From: Roseomonas haemaphysalidis
GTDB lineage: Bacteria; Pseudomonadota; Alphaproteobacteria; Acetobacterales; Acetobacteraceae
Length of the DNA stretch: 64,000 nt
Assembly: GCF_017355405.1 (NCBI RefSeq)
Contig: NZ_CP061177.1
Coordinates: forward strand, 1,657,001-1,721,000
Reading direction: 5' to 3'
Below are positions 8,152 to 16,523 of this stretch, piece by piece. The notes beneath the pieces were generated by a model. It was not told where the DNA came from. It was given only the letters and a program-made list of their open reading frames with translations, and did not search any database. A program made the position numbers and the translations under genes. Each line of letters opens with the position of its first letter. Positions within the stretch are counted from its first letter, which is position 1.

Positions 8152-8959
8152 CGGGGATGTCCTCGCCCTTGCGGGCCAGGCTGATCTGGTCGCGCAGCTC
8201 GTGCACCAGGGCCTGGAATTCGGCGGTATAGGTGGCTTCCAGCCGGCGCGGGCGCTCAAAGGGAACGCGGCGCTCCGCCAGAATGCGGCCGGGACGGGAC
8301 GACATGACCAGCACCCGGTCAGCCAGAAACACCGCTTCCTTGAGGTCGTGCGTCACCAGGATGACAGTTGGCTTCAGTGTCAGGCAGACCTGCTGCAGCT
8401 GCTCCCACAGGTCCTCCCGCGTGAAGATGTCCAGCGCCCCGAAGGGCTCGTCGAGCATCAGCAGCTGCGGGTCGTGGATCAGCGCCCGGCACAGGCTGGC
8501 ACGCTGCTGCATGCCGCCCGAAAGCTGATAGGCGAAGCGCTTCTCGAAGCCGGCCAGCCCGACCATGGCCAGCAGCGCGCGCGCCTTGGCTTCGTATTCG
8601 GCGCGGTGGGCACGCAGGCGGCGGCGGTGCGGTTCCACCACCTCCAGCGGCAGCATCACGTTGTCCAGAATGGTGCGCCACGGCAGCAGGGTCGGGTTCT
8701 GAAAGGCCATGCCGGCGATCGACAGCGGCTTGTCCACCTCGTGCCCCGCGACGATCACGCTGCCGGCGCTGCTGGGCCACAGCCCCGTCACCAGCCGCAT
8801 CAGCGTAGACTTGCCGCAGCCGGAAGGGCCGACCACGGCGACGAATTCGCCACGGCCCACGGCCATCGTCGTGTCCTGCAACGCCAGCGTCCCATCCGTG
8901 CCGCCGTAGCGCATCGAGACGCTGTCGATCTCGACGAATGGCCGCTCCATCGCCGTCAT
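8141..8959 (-). CDS. ABC transporter ATPase, nitrate/sulfonate/thiamine-precursor type
   Basis: The 272-residue ATPase has Walker A GPSGCGKST (44-52), the LSGGMQQR signature, Walker B LLMLDEPFGALD and the switch histidine in LVTHDLKEA. This sequence style is typical of SsuB/TauB/NrtD-like importers. An open frame extends upstream to 9103, but the ATG at 8959 has the strong element GGAGAGGGTGGGG before it. It is co-transcribed with the overlapping permease and diverges from the NAD(P)HX repair gene. Confidence 0.92.
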   Translation of the reverse strand: MTAMERPFVEIDSVSMRYGGTDGTLALQDTTMAVGRGEFVAVVGPSGCGKSTLMRLVTGLWPSSAGSVIVAGHEVDKPLSIAGMAFQNPTLLPWRTILDNVMLPLEVVEPHRRRLRAHRAEYEAKARALLAMVGLAGFEKRFAYQLSGGMQQRASLCRALIHDPQLLMLDEPFGALDIFTREDLWEQLQQVCLTLKPTVILVTHDLKEAVFLADRVLVMSSRPGRILAERRVPFERPRRLEATYTAEFQALVHELRDQISLARKGEDIPDAA

Positions 8960-9150
8960 GCCCCACCCTCTCCAACCGGTGCCGGACACTGCGTCGGGCG
9001 GCGGGGCGGATGCAAGCGCCAAGCCGGCGGGAAACGGGCCGGTTGCGCCAGATGAACCTGCGTCCTGCCCAGATCCTGGGCAGCCCGCCCGCACCGCTGG
9101 CACAGGGCCGGCGGCTGACGCCCGCGCGGGGCTGGGCTACCCTGCCGCCC

Positions 9151-10620
9151 ATGCCGATAGCCCCTCCGCCACCGCTGCCCCTGCTGACCCCGCTTGAGAT
9201 GGCCGCCGTCGATCGCGCCGCGCCCGCGCATGGCGCCGGGGGCTTCGCACTGATGCAGGCGGCGGGGGCGGCGGTGGCACGCGCCATCCGCGCCCGCTTC
9301 CGCCCGGCGCGCACGCTGGTGCTGGCCGGACCGGGCAACAACGGTGGCGATGGCTACGTGGTGGCGCGGCTGTTGGAAGCGGCGGGGTGGGACGTGGCGG
9401 TGGCCGCCCTGGCGCCGCCGCGCCCCGATGGTGATGCCGCGCGGGCCGCAGCAGCTTGGCATGGCCCGATGCGGCCCTGCACCGCCGAAAGCGTGGCCCG
9501 CGCGGGCCTGGTGGTGGACGCGCTGTTCGGCGCCGGCCTGTCGGGCGAGCTGCCGGCCGAAGCGGTGGCGCTGCTGCGCGCGGCGCGGGCGCCGCTGGTG
9601 GCGGTGGACGTGCCATCGGGCATCGACGGCGCGACGGGCGCGGTGCTCGGCCACGCGGCGCCGGCGGCGCTGACGGTCACTTTCGGGCGCCTCAAGCCCG
9701 GCCACCTGCTGCTGCCGGCGCGCGACCTGTGCGGCGAGCTGGTGCTGGCCGATATCGGCCTGCCGCCCGCGGCGCTGGCGGCGGTTTCGCCGCGCGCCTT
9801 CCGCAACGCGCCCGGCCTGTGGCGGCTGCCGCCGCGCGGGGCGGAGCAGAACAAGTTCAGCCACGGCCATGTCACGGTGCCGGGCGGCGCCCGCATGCCC
9901 GGCGCCGCGCGGCTCGCCGCCCGCGCCGCGCGCCGCGCCGGGGCCGGGCTGGTGACCTTGGCCGGCGAGACGGCCGACACCGCCACCCTGTTCCGCCTGG
10001 AAGAGCCCGGCCTGATGGTGGCGGGCCCCGACCCGGCGGCGCTGCTGGAAGACCCGCGCCGCAACAGCTGGGTGATCGGCCCGGGCCTGCCGCCGGAGCA
10101 CGCCACGCTGCTGCTGCTGCGGCAGGTGGTGGAGGCCGGCCGCGCGGTGGTGGCCGATGGCGGCGCGCTGACCGCCGCCGCCGGGCAGCCGCACCTGCTG
10201 GCCGGCGCCAGCATCCTGACCCCGCATGCCGGCGAATTCGCCAAGGTATTCGGCGCGCCCGGCCGCGACCGGCTGGCGGCGGCGCGCCTGGCCGCGGCGG
10301 CCACCGGCGCGGTGGTGGTGCTCAAGGGGTCGGACAGCATCATCGCGGCGCCGGACGGGCGGGTGGCGATCAACGGCGATGCCCCCGCGGCCCTGGCCAC
10401 GGCGGGCAGCGGCGACGTGCTGGCCGGCACCGCCGGTGCCCTCCTGGCACAGCACATGCCGCCCTTCGAGGCCGCCTGCGCCGCCTGCTGGCTGCATGCC
10501 CGTGCCGGCGCCCTGGCGCTGCGACGGCAGGGGGCAGCGCAGGGCTCCGGCGTGCCGCTGCTGGCCGAGGACGTGCTGCAGGACCTCGGCGCCGCCTGGA
10601 TCGCGGCGGAAGCCGGCTGA
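9151..10620 (+). CDS. nnr: bifunctional NAD(P)H-hydrate epimerase / ADP-dependent dehydratase
   Basis: This metabolite-repair enzyme converts damaged NAD(P)HX back to NAD(P)H. The 489-residue protein is the usual fusion of an N-terminal YjeF-type epimerase (about 1-205, motif GPGNNGGDGYVVAR) and a C-terminal ribokinase-fold dehydratase (about 215-485, motifs LTPHAGEFAK and TAGSGDVLAG). An upstream in-frame ATG (9052) would add a low-complexity tail not typical of the family. In many alphaproteobacteria this gene lies beside glnB/glnA; here it is next to malonyl-CoA decarboxylase, 144 bases upstream of it. Confidence 0.94.
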   Translation: MPIAPPPPLPLLTPLEMAAVDRAAPAHGAGGFALMQAAGAAVARAIRARFRPARTLVLAGPGNNGGDGYVVARLLEAAGWDVAVAALAPPRPDGDAARAAAAWHGPMRPCTAESVARAGLVVDALFGAGLSGELPAEAVALLRAARAPLVAVDVPSGIDGATGAVLGHAAPAALTVTFGRLKPGHLLLPARDLCGELVLADIGLPPAALAAVSPRAFRNAPGLWRLPPRGAEQNKFSHGHVTVPGGARMPGAARLAARAARRAGAGLVTLAGETADTATLFRLEEPGLMVAGPDPAALLEDPRRNSWVIGPGLPPEHATLLLLRQVVEAGRAVVADGGALTAAAGQPHLLAGASILTPHAGEFAKVFGAPGRDRLAAARLAAAATGAVVVLKGSDSIIAAPDGRVAINGDAPAALATAGSGDVLAGTAGALLAQHMPPFEAACAACWLHARAGALALRRQGAAQGSGVPLLAEDVLQDLGAAWIAAEAG

Positions 10621-10764
10621 GCCGGTTGCCGCTGCGGAACGTCGCCGCTCACCCTAAACTAATAGCGGTGTGGGATGTTCCTGCGGCAGGGTTATGATCA
10701 CCGGATGTTACCCGGTGTTTCGGTCCGGCCATCGGGGGCCGGAGGTTTGCAGGGGAGACGTTCC

Positions 10765-12159
10765 ATGTCCGATGTCGCGGTGGTACCGGAAAGCGGCTTG
10801 CTGGATTGGGCGCTGAAACGCGTCACCCTGCTGTGGCGGGACATGGCCTCCACCGTCACCGGCCCCGCCGCCGATGCCAGCTGGGAAGGCCGCATGCGCG
10901 CCTGCCTGGAAGCGCGCGGCGGCGAGATCTCGGCCCGCAACCGCGCCGCCGGCTTGGCGCAGTCCTACCTGACGGCGCCGGAAACCGAGCGGCTGGCGTT
11001 CTTCCAGGCGTTGGCAGGCTTCGACTCGGACGTCGCCGCCGTGGAAGCCGCGATGGCCAAGGTCACCGCCGCCACTGACACGGCCGAACGCGGCGCCGCC
11101 AAGGCCGCGCTGCGTGCCGCGCTGGAGCCGCCGCGCACCCGGCTGCTGACGCAGTTCACCACCATCCCGGACGGCATGAAGTTCCTGGTGGACCTGCGCG
11201 GCGACCTGCTGCGCCTGATGGGCAAGGATCCGATGATGCGGGCGCTGGAAGGCGACCTGCGCGGGCTGCTCGCCTCCTGGTTCGACCTCGGCTTCCTGGA
11301 GCTGCGGCGCATCGACTGGACCTCGCCGGCGGCGCTGCTGGAAAAGCTCGTCGGCTACGAAGCGGTGCACAAGATCCGCACCTGGCGCGACCTCAAGAAC
11401 CGCCTGGATTCCGACCGCCGCTGCTACGCCTTCTTCCACCCCCGCATGCCGGAGGAGCCGCTGATCTTCGTGGAGGTGGCGCTGGTGCAGGGTCTGTCCG
11501 GCTCCGTGCAGAAGCTGCTGGACGAAAAGGCGCCGGTGCTGGACCCGCGCACGGCGGATACCGCCATCTTCTATTCCATCAACAACTGCCAGCGCGGGCT
11601 GGACGGCATCTCCTTCGGCAACTCGCTGATCAAGCGTGTTGTCACGCTGCTGTCCGAGGAACTGCGCGGGCTCAAGACGTTTTCCACCCTGTCCCCCATG
11701 CCGACCTTCCGCCGCTGGCTGGACGAGCAGAAGGACCAGCCGGACCTGCTGACCGAGGAAGAAGGCAAGACCCTGGCCGAGGCGGCCGGCGTCGCATCCG
11801 GCGCCGAGGCGGTGGCGCTGCTGCTGGCCGCCCGCCGCCCGCTGTCGCTGCCCTGGATCAGCAAGGCCGAACCGGTGCTGACCCGTCTCGCCGCCCGCTA
11901 CCTGGTGGTCGAGACCGGGCGCGGCGGCCGCCGGGCGCGGGACCCTGTGGGGCATTTCCACCTGTCCAACGGCGCGCGGGTGGAGCGGGTGAACTGGCGG
12001 GGCGACACCTCGGAGAAGGGGCTCAAGGAAAGCCTCGGCTTCATGGTCAACTACCTCTACGACCCGGCGAAGATCGAGGACTATCACGAGGCCTATGTGG
12101 GCGAGGGCAGCCGGGCCGCCACCACCGCCATCCGCAAGTTGGGGCGCGGCGGGCGGTAG
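10765..12159 (+). CDS. mcd: malonyl-CoA decarboxylase
   Basis: The enzyme decarboxylates malonyl-CoA to acetyl-CoA. The 464-residue protein has the helical N-terminal domain (to about 180) and the acetyltransferase-like catalytic domain, with YEAVHKIRTWRDLKNRL, CYAFFHPRMPEEPLIFVEVA, then FYSINNCQRGL and LKTFSTLSPMPTFRRWL. These are strongly conserved in MCD from bacteria to mammals. The ATG at 10765 has AGGGGAG at the right distance. No malonate transporter or malonyl-CoA synthetase gene is next to it, so it may serve to remove malonyl-CoA formed by side reactions. Confidence 0.95.
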   Translation: MSDVAVVPESGLLDWALKRVTLLWRDMASTVTGPAADASWEGRMRACLEARGGEISARNRAAGLAQSYLTAPETERLAFFQALAGFDSDVAAVEAAMAKVTAATDTAERGAAKAALRAALEPPRTRLLTQFTTIPDGMKFLVDLRGDLLRLMGKDPMMRALEGDLRGLLASWFDLGFLELRRIDWTSPAALLEKLVGYEAVHKIRTWRDLKNRLDSDRRCYAFFHPRMPEEPLIFVEVALVQGLSGSVQKLLDEKAPVLDPRTADTAIFYSINNCQRGLDGISFGNSLIKRVVTLLSEELRGLKTFSTLSPMPTFRRWLDEQKDQPDLLTEEEGKTLAEAAGVASGAEAVALLLAARRPLSLPWISKAEPVLTRLAARYLVVETGRGGRRARDPVGHFHLSNGARVERVNWRGDTSEKGLKESLGFMVNYLYDPAKIEDYHEAYVGEGSRAATTAIRKLGRGGR

Positions 12160-12180
12160 CGCCCGCGGCGTCCCGCGCGT

Positions 12181-12663
12181 TCAGCCCGCCCTGGCGAATT
12201 CCGCGAAGGCCACCGCCAGGCGCTCGTAGATCGCCCGGCGGAAGGGCACCGCCATCCCGGGCAGATCGGCCAGATCCGCCCAGCGCCAGGCGTCGAACTC
12301 CGGGTGCGGGTCCAGGTCCAGGCGGATGTCGCTGTCCTGTCCCGTGAAGCGCAGGGCGAACCATTTCTGCTCCTGGCCCCGGAAGCGGCCGCCCAGAGAC
12401 CGGCCGAGCAGTTCCGGCGGCAGGTCGTAGCGCAGCCAGTCTCCCAGCTCGCCGATGATCTCGGCACGCATGGTCCCGATCTCCTCGGCCAGTTCGCGCA
12501 TCACGGCGATGCGCGGCTCCTCCCCCTCGTCCAGCCCGCCCTGCGGCAGCTGCCAGGCGGCGGCGGCCCCGGCCGGCTGGTCGGCGCGGCGGGCGACCAG
12601 CACTTGGCCATGGCGGTTGAACAGGGCGGCGCCGACATTGCGGCGGTAGGGAAGATCGGACAT
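12181..12663 (-). CDS. rppH: RNA pyrophosphohydrolase (NUDIX)
   Basis: RppH removes pyrophosphate from the 5' end of triphosphorylated RNA (or acts on dinucleoside polyphosphates), triggering mRNA decay. The 160-residue protein begins with the family motif LPYRRNVGAALFN. The Nudix box starts at GGLDEGEEP and continues through the RELAEEIGT segment. QKWFALRFTG and HPEFDAWRWADL are further RppH landmarks. It is the last gene of a minus-strand run after the yibQ-like gene, nine bases away, an order often seen in alphaproteobacteria. Confidence 0.93.
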   Translation of the reverse strand: MSDLPYRRNVGAALFNRHGQVLVARRADQPAGAAAAWQLPQGGLDEGEEPRIAVMRELAEEIGTMRAEIIGELGDWLRYDLPPELLGRSLGGRFRGQEQKWFALRFTGQDSDIRLDLDPHPEFDAWRWADLADLPGMAVPFRRAIYERLAVAFAEFARAG

Positions 12664-12671
12664 GGCGAGGC

Positions 12672-13676
12672 TTATGGTTCCTGGGATCGGGACGGACGGC
12701 GGATCAAGGCGGTGACGGGGGCGAGGGCGATGCCGCGGGCATCCAGCCCGGCGGCCCAGGCGGCGACGCGCTCCACCAGCAGCGGCGGCGCGCCGGGCAA
12801 CAGGCCGAGCGCGGAGCCGCGCTCGCGCGCCAGCCGCTCCAGCCGCTCCAGCTGGCGGTCGATCTCGCCCCGCGTGGGCGCGGGTTCCAGCACCAGGTCG
12901 ACGCTGCGGCCCCAGACCTGCTCCGGTGCCGCGCCGCCGGGGCGCGGCTCCACCCGAAGCAGGCCGCGCCGGGCCAAGAGCATGTCGGCCTCGCCGCCGC
13001 CCAGCGCGCCCACATAGCCGGCAAAGCGGCCGAGCACCGGCAGGAGCCGCGTGCTGCCCGGCGCCGGCAGCAGCAACAGGGTTTCGTTGCCGCGGGCCCG
13101 GGCGGCGGCCAGCAACGCGGGGCCGGGTTCGTCCAGGGCCAGGGCAATGGCGGGGGGCAGGCGGTGCAGCGCCGGCTCGGTGACGCCGGGCAGCACCAAG
13201 CCGACACGTGGCCGGGTGTCGGCGCGGTTGAAGGCCCGGGCATAAACCCGGCGCGGCAGCGTGCCGTCGGCGCCGATGCGCGGCAGCAGGCCGTCCGGCG
13301 TGCTGTCCAGCAGGGCAGGGTCGGGCGGGGCGATGGGATGACCGGTGTCCGCCAGGCGGTCGGGCTCGGCCAGCGGCGGCGGCTCGGGCGCATCCGGCAA
13401 GGCGGCGGGGGGGCGGGGTGCCGGAGTGGTGGCGGCGGTCCGGGTGGCGCCGGCGGGCGGGGCGGCGGGCACGGGCACCGACGCGGCGGCGGGGGCCGTG
13501 GCGGTGGGGGCCGCCGTGGAGGCTTCGGGGGCCGGTATCAGGGTGCGCGGCGCCATGGCGGGCGGCGCGCCCAGCCAGGCCAGCACGCCCGCCGCCGCCA
13601 GGCCGCTTCCCAGCACCACGGCCCAGAACACCCGCAGGGCGCGCCATGCGCCGTGGCCCGGTTCGCCCGGCGCCAT
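12672..13676 (-). CDS. divergent polysaccharide deacetylase (YibQ-like), apparently lacking catalytic residues
   Basis: A 334-residue protein with a membrane anchor at about 15-38, a Pro/Ala/Thr-rich linker to about 110 and a C-terminal domain. That domain follows the layout of the divergent polysaccharide deacetylase (YibQ/DUF610) family, ending with GLDARGIALAPVTALI. Family members normally show a DD motif in the first strand, an NNHMGS-like motif and a GHPY motif. Here the equivalent places read VGLVLPG, GGGEADML and GLLPGAPP, so the metal-site residues seem to be gone. Position between ctpA and rppH supports the family call. A structural or regulatory envelope role is inferred. Confidence 0.7.
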   Translation of the reverse strand: MAPGEPGHGAWRALRVFWAVVLGSGLAAAGVLAWLGAPPAMAPRTLIPAPEASTAAPTATAPAAASVPVPAAPPAGATRTAATTPAPRPPAALPDAPEPPPLAEPDRLADTGHPIAPPDPALLDSTPDGLLPRIGADGTLPRRVYARAFNRADTRPRVGLVLPGVTEPALHRLPPAIALALDEPGPALLAAARARGNETLLLLPAPGSTRLLPVLGRFAGYVGALGGGEADMLLARRGLLRVEPRPGGAAPEQVWGRSVDLVLEPAPTRGEIDRQLERLERLARERGSALGLLPGAPPLLVERVAAWAAGLDARGIALAPVTALIRRPSRSQEP

Positions 13677-13696
13677 GGGTCGCGCTTTCGCCGCCC

Positions 13697-15094
13697 TTAC
13701 CGGGCGGCGCGGCGCTGCGGCTCGGCCACCGCCCAGGCGCGCAGGAAGCCGGCGGCCTGCTGCAGCTGGAAGTCGGTTTCCGGCTTGGCGGGGTCAAAGG
13801 CCGCGGCCCCCTCGGGCGGCAGGCGCTGCACCTTGTCGGCCAGCCCCGCCGGCAGCTCCAGCGGCGGCAGCGGCGGCGGCGGGTGCGCGTCGTTGTCGTT
13901 GCGCAGCGCGCGGCGCAGCTCGGCCTCGCGGTCGCGCAGCGGCGCGTTGCCTTCCTCGCGCGTTGCCAGCACCTCGATGTCCGGCGTGATGCCGAGGCCC
14001 TGGATGGAGCGGCCAGACGGCGTGTAGTAGCGCGCCGTGGTCAGCCGGATGGCGCCGTTGCCGGGGATCGGCATGACGGTCTGCACGCTGCCCTTGCCAA
14101 AGGACTTGGCGCCCATCACCACCGCGCGGCGGTGGTCCTGCAAGGCACCGGCGACGATCTCGCTGGCCGAGGCCGAGCCGCCATTGACCAGCACCACCAC
14201 GTGCAGATTGTCCGTGATGTCACCGGGCTTGGCGTTCCAGCGCTGCGCATCCTCCGGCCGGCGGGCGCGGGTGGACACGATCTCGCCCTGGTTCAGGAAG
14301 TCGTCCGACACCTGGATCGCCTGGTCCAGCAGCCCGCCCGGGTTGTTGCGCAGGTCGAGGATGATGCCCTTCAGGTTGCCCCCCGCCTGGCGGCGCAGCG
14401 TGGTCACGGCATTGCGCAGCGCGTTGTCCGTCTGGTCGTTGAAGGAGGACAGGCGCACATAGCCGATGTCGGTGCCTTCCATGCGGAAGCGGGCCACCTG
14501 CGGGCGGATCACCTCGCGCACCAGGGTCAGCTCGATAGGGCTTTCCGTGCCGGGGCGGCGGATGGTCACCTTGAGGCTGCTGCCTCGCTCGCCGCGCATC
14601 TGGTCCACCGCTTCCTGCAGAGTCAGGCCCTGCACGGAACTGCCGTTCAGATGGGTGATCAGGTCGCCCGGCTTGACGCCCGCGCGGGCGGCGGGCGTGT
14701 CGTCGATGGGCGAGATGACCTTGACGTAGCCGCCTTCCTGGCTGACCTCGATGCCCAGGCCGCCGAACTCGCCGCGCGTCTGCACCTGCATGTCGCGGAA
14801 GGAGCGGGCGTTCATGTAGCTGCTGTGCGGGTCCAGCCCCTGCAGCATGCCGTTGATCGCAGATTCGATGGCGTCACGGTCGTTGATCGGCTCGACATAC
14901 TCGGCCTTGACCCGCTCGAACACCGTGGCGAACAGGTCCAGCAGGCGGTAGCTCTCGGCCCGCCCGCCGGCTTCCTGCGCAAAGGCGGAAACGATCGGCG
15001 GGGCGACCAGCGGCCCCAGCGCGGTGCCGGCGGCAAAGGCCGCCGCGACCACGCCCACCATGCGCAAACCAGGCTTCATGCTACGACCCTTCAT
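13697..15094 (-). CDS. ctpA: carboxyl-terminal processing protease, S41 family
   Basis: This periplasmic serine protease is anchored by an N-terminal membrane segment (about 10-38). A PDZ domain follows at about 110-190 (GLGIEVSQEGGYVKVISPIDDTPA broken over the carboxylate-binding loop). The S41 core has the nucleophile in the SASAS cluster at 307-311 and the general-base Lys334 in SFGKGSVQT. It trims C termini of envelope proteins or of murein hydrolases. Two starts are possible, ATG 15094 and ATG 15079; the longer is given. The tail from about 400 is low-complexity. Neighbouring envC-like and yibQ-like genes suggest a cell-wall-related unit. Confidence 0.92.
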   Translation of the reverse strand: MKGRSMKPGLRMVGVVAAAFAAGTALGPLVAPPIVSAFAQEAGGRAESYRLLDLFATVFERVKAEYVEPINDRDAIESAINGMLQGLDPHSSYMNARSFRDMQVQTRGEFGGLGIEVSQEGGYVKVISPIDDTPAARAGVKPGDLITHLNGSSVQGLTLQEAVDQMRGERGSSLKVTIRRPGTESPIELTLVREVIRPQVARFRMEGTDIGYVRLSSFNDQTDNALRNAVTTLRRQAGGNLKGIILDLRNNPGGLLDQAIQVSDDFLNQGEIVSTRARRPEDAQRWNAKPGDITDNLHVVVLVNGGSASASEIVAGALQDHRRAVVMGAKSFGKGSVQTVMPIPGNGAIRLTTARYYTPSGRSIQGLGITPDIEVLATREEGNAPLRDREAELRRALRNDNDAHPPPPLPPLELPAGLADKVQRLPPEGAAAFDPAKPETDFQLQQAAGFLRAWAVAEPQRRAAR

Positions 15095-15200
15095 ACGGTC
15101 CGCGATCCCATTCAAGGCCGACCTTCCGGCCAGCTTACAGCCATCCGCACGCGCCAGCCGCGCGGTTTTACATTCCGAGACGCAAAAAGCGCGCTCAGCC

Positions 15201-16523
15201 TCAGCCGCGCGACCGGAACCACCCCTTGGGGTCCACCGGCTGGCCGTCCCGCCGCAGCTCCACGTAAAGCGATGCCCGGCCCCCACCATCGCCCGAATCG
15301 CCGCCGCCGAGAACCCCTACCGGCTCGCCGGCCAGCAGGCGGGTGCCCGCCTCGGCGTCCAGACGCTCCAGCCCGGCCAGCACGAAGTGGTAGCCACCCC
15401 CGCAATCGACGATCAGCAACAGGCCGTAGGAGCGGAAGGGCCCAGAAAACACCGCCCGCCCGCCGCAGGGGCTGACCACGCGGGCGCCGGGCGGCGCGGC
15501 ATAGGTCAGGCCACGCGCCGGGCCGCCCGCGGCGCTGTCGCCGAAGTCGCGGGTCAGGCGCCCGGCGACCGGCACGGCGCGCCCGCCCCGCGCGGGGGCC
15601 GCGGCCGGCGGGCGGGCGGCGGCCTCGCGCCGGGCGGCCTCGCGGGTTTCGAGCGCCTCGCGCTCGCGCGCCAGGGCGGCGCGGCTTTCGGCATCGCGCG
15701 CGGCGCGCTGGCGGGCGGCAAGCGCCGCCTCCTGCGCCCGCGCGGCGCGCGCGGCGGCGGCCTGCTCGCGGGCCGCCTTGGCGCGCTCCTCGGCCTCGGC
15801 GCGCGTCTGCTCCTGTTCCAGCCGTTCCAGCATGCCGCGGATGTCGGCGGCCCGGGCGGCGGCCTGCGCGGCCTGGCGCCCGGCGGTGGTGGCCTCGGCC
15901 TGGGCGGCGGTGCGGTGGGTGCGCGCGGCGGCCAGCGCGGCTTCCACCTCGGCCGCGGCGGCGCGGGCTTCGTCGCGTGCCTGGGCCAGGGCGACGCCTT
16001 CCTGCTCCGCCTTGCCGCTGGCGGCCACGGCCGCCTGCTGCGCCGCGCGCAGCGCCGCCGCCTGCTCCGCCGCCTGGCGCGCGATGCCGCGCAGCACCAG
16101 CGTGCCGCGCAGCGCGGTTTCCGGGTCCGCCGGCACGGCCAGCAGGGTTTCCGCCGGCCACATGCCCAGGCGGCGCATCAGCGGCAGCAGGGGGGCCAGG
16201 GCGGCGGCCTGCTTGTCCAGCTCGGCCAGCGCGGCGTCGCGCTCGGCCGCCGCCGCCCGGGCGCGGCCGCCGGCGGCATCCAGCGCGGCATCGGCGGCCA
16301 CGGCGCGGCGGCCGGCGGCGGCGCGCTGCTCGGCCAGCGTGGTTTCGGCGGCCTGGGCGGCGCGGGCGGCGGCCTGCGCGGCCTCGGCGGCGGCGGCGGC
16401 CTCGCGCGCGTCGCGCTCGGCGTCGCGCAGGCTGCGCTGGCTGGGCGCGGGCTGCGCCAGCAGAACGGCGGGAGCGGAGGCGAGCGCGGCGGCCAGCCAG
16501 AGCGCGGCCGCGCGCGCGCGCAT
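15201..16523 (-). CDS. EnvC-like murein hydrolase activator with degenerate LytM domain
   Basis: The 440-residue periplasmic protein has a signal peptide (cleavage near AQPAP, about 25), a very long Ala/Arg/Glu coiled coil to about 310, and a C-terminal M23/LytM-like domain from about 320. In active M23 enzymes a HxxxD and HxH pair bind zinc. Here the corresponding region (AVPVAGRLTRDFGD, then GLTYAAPPGARVVSP) has no such histidines, so it should act as an amidase activator like EnvC rather than as a peptidase. Its ATG overlaps the gpmI stop codon (TAATG, 16521-16525), so the two are probably translationally coupled. Confidence 0.88.
   Translation of the reverse strand: MRARAAALWLAAALASAPAVLLAQPAPSQRSLRDAERDAREAAAAAEAAQAAARAAQAAETTLAEQRAAAGRRAVAADAALDAAGGRARAAAAERDAALAELDKQAAALAPLLPLMRRLGMWPAETLLAVPADPETALRGTLVLRGIARQAAEQAAALRAAQQAAVAASGKAEQEGVALAQARDEARAAAAEVEAALAAARTHRTAAQAEATTAGRQAAQAAARAADIRGMLERLEQEQTRAEAEERAKAAREQAAAARAARAQEAALAARQRAARDAESRAALAREREALETREAARREAAARPPAAAPARGGRAVPVAGRLTRDFGDSAAGGPARGLTYAAPPGARVVSPCGGRAVFSGPFRSYGLLLIVDCGGGYHFVLAGLERLDAEAGTRLLAGEPVGVLGGGDSGDGGGRASLYVELRRDGQPVDPKGWFRSRG

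Noticed and set aside
13418..15475. Long plus-strand open frame opposite ctpA and the yibQ-like gene
   Set aside because: No recognisable motif, Arg/Ala/Gln-rich composition, and both genes on the minus strand have real domain signatures.
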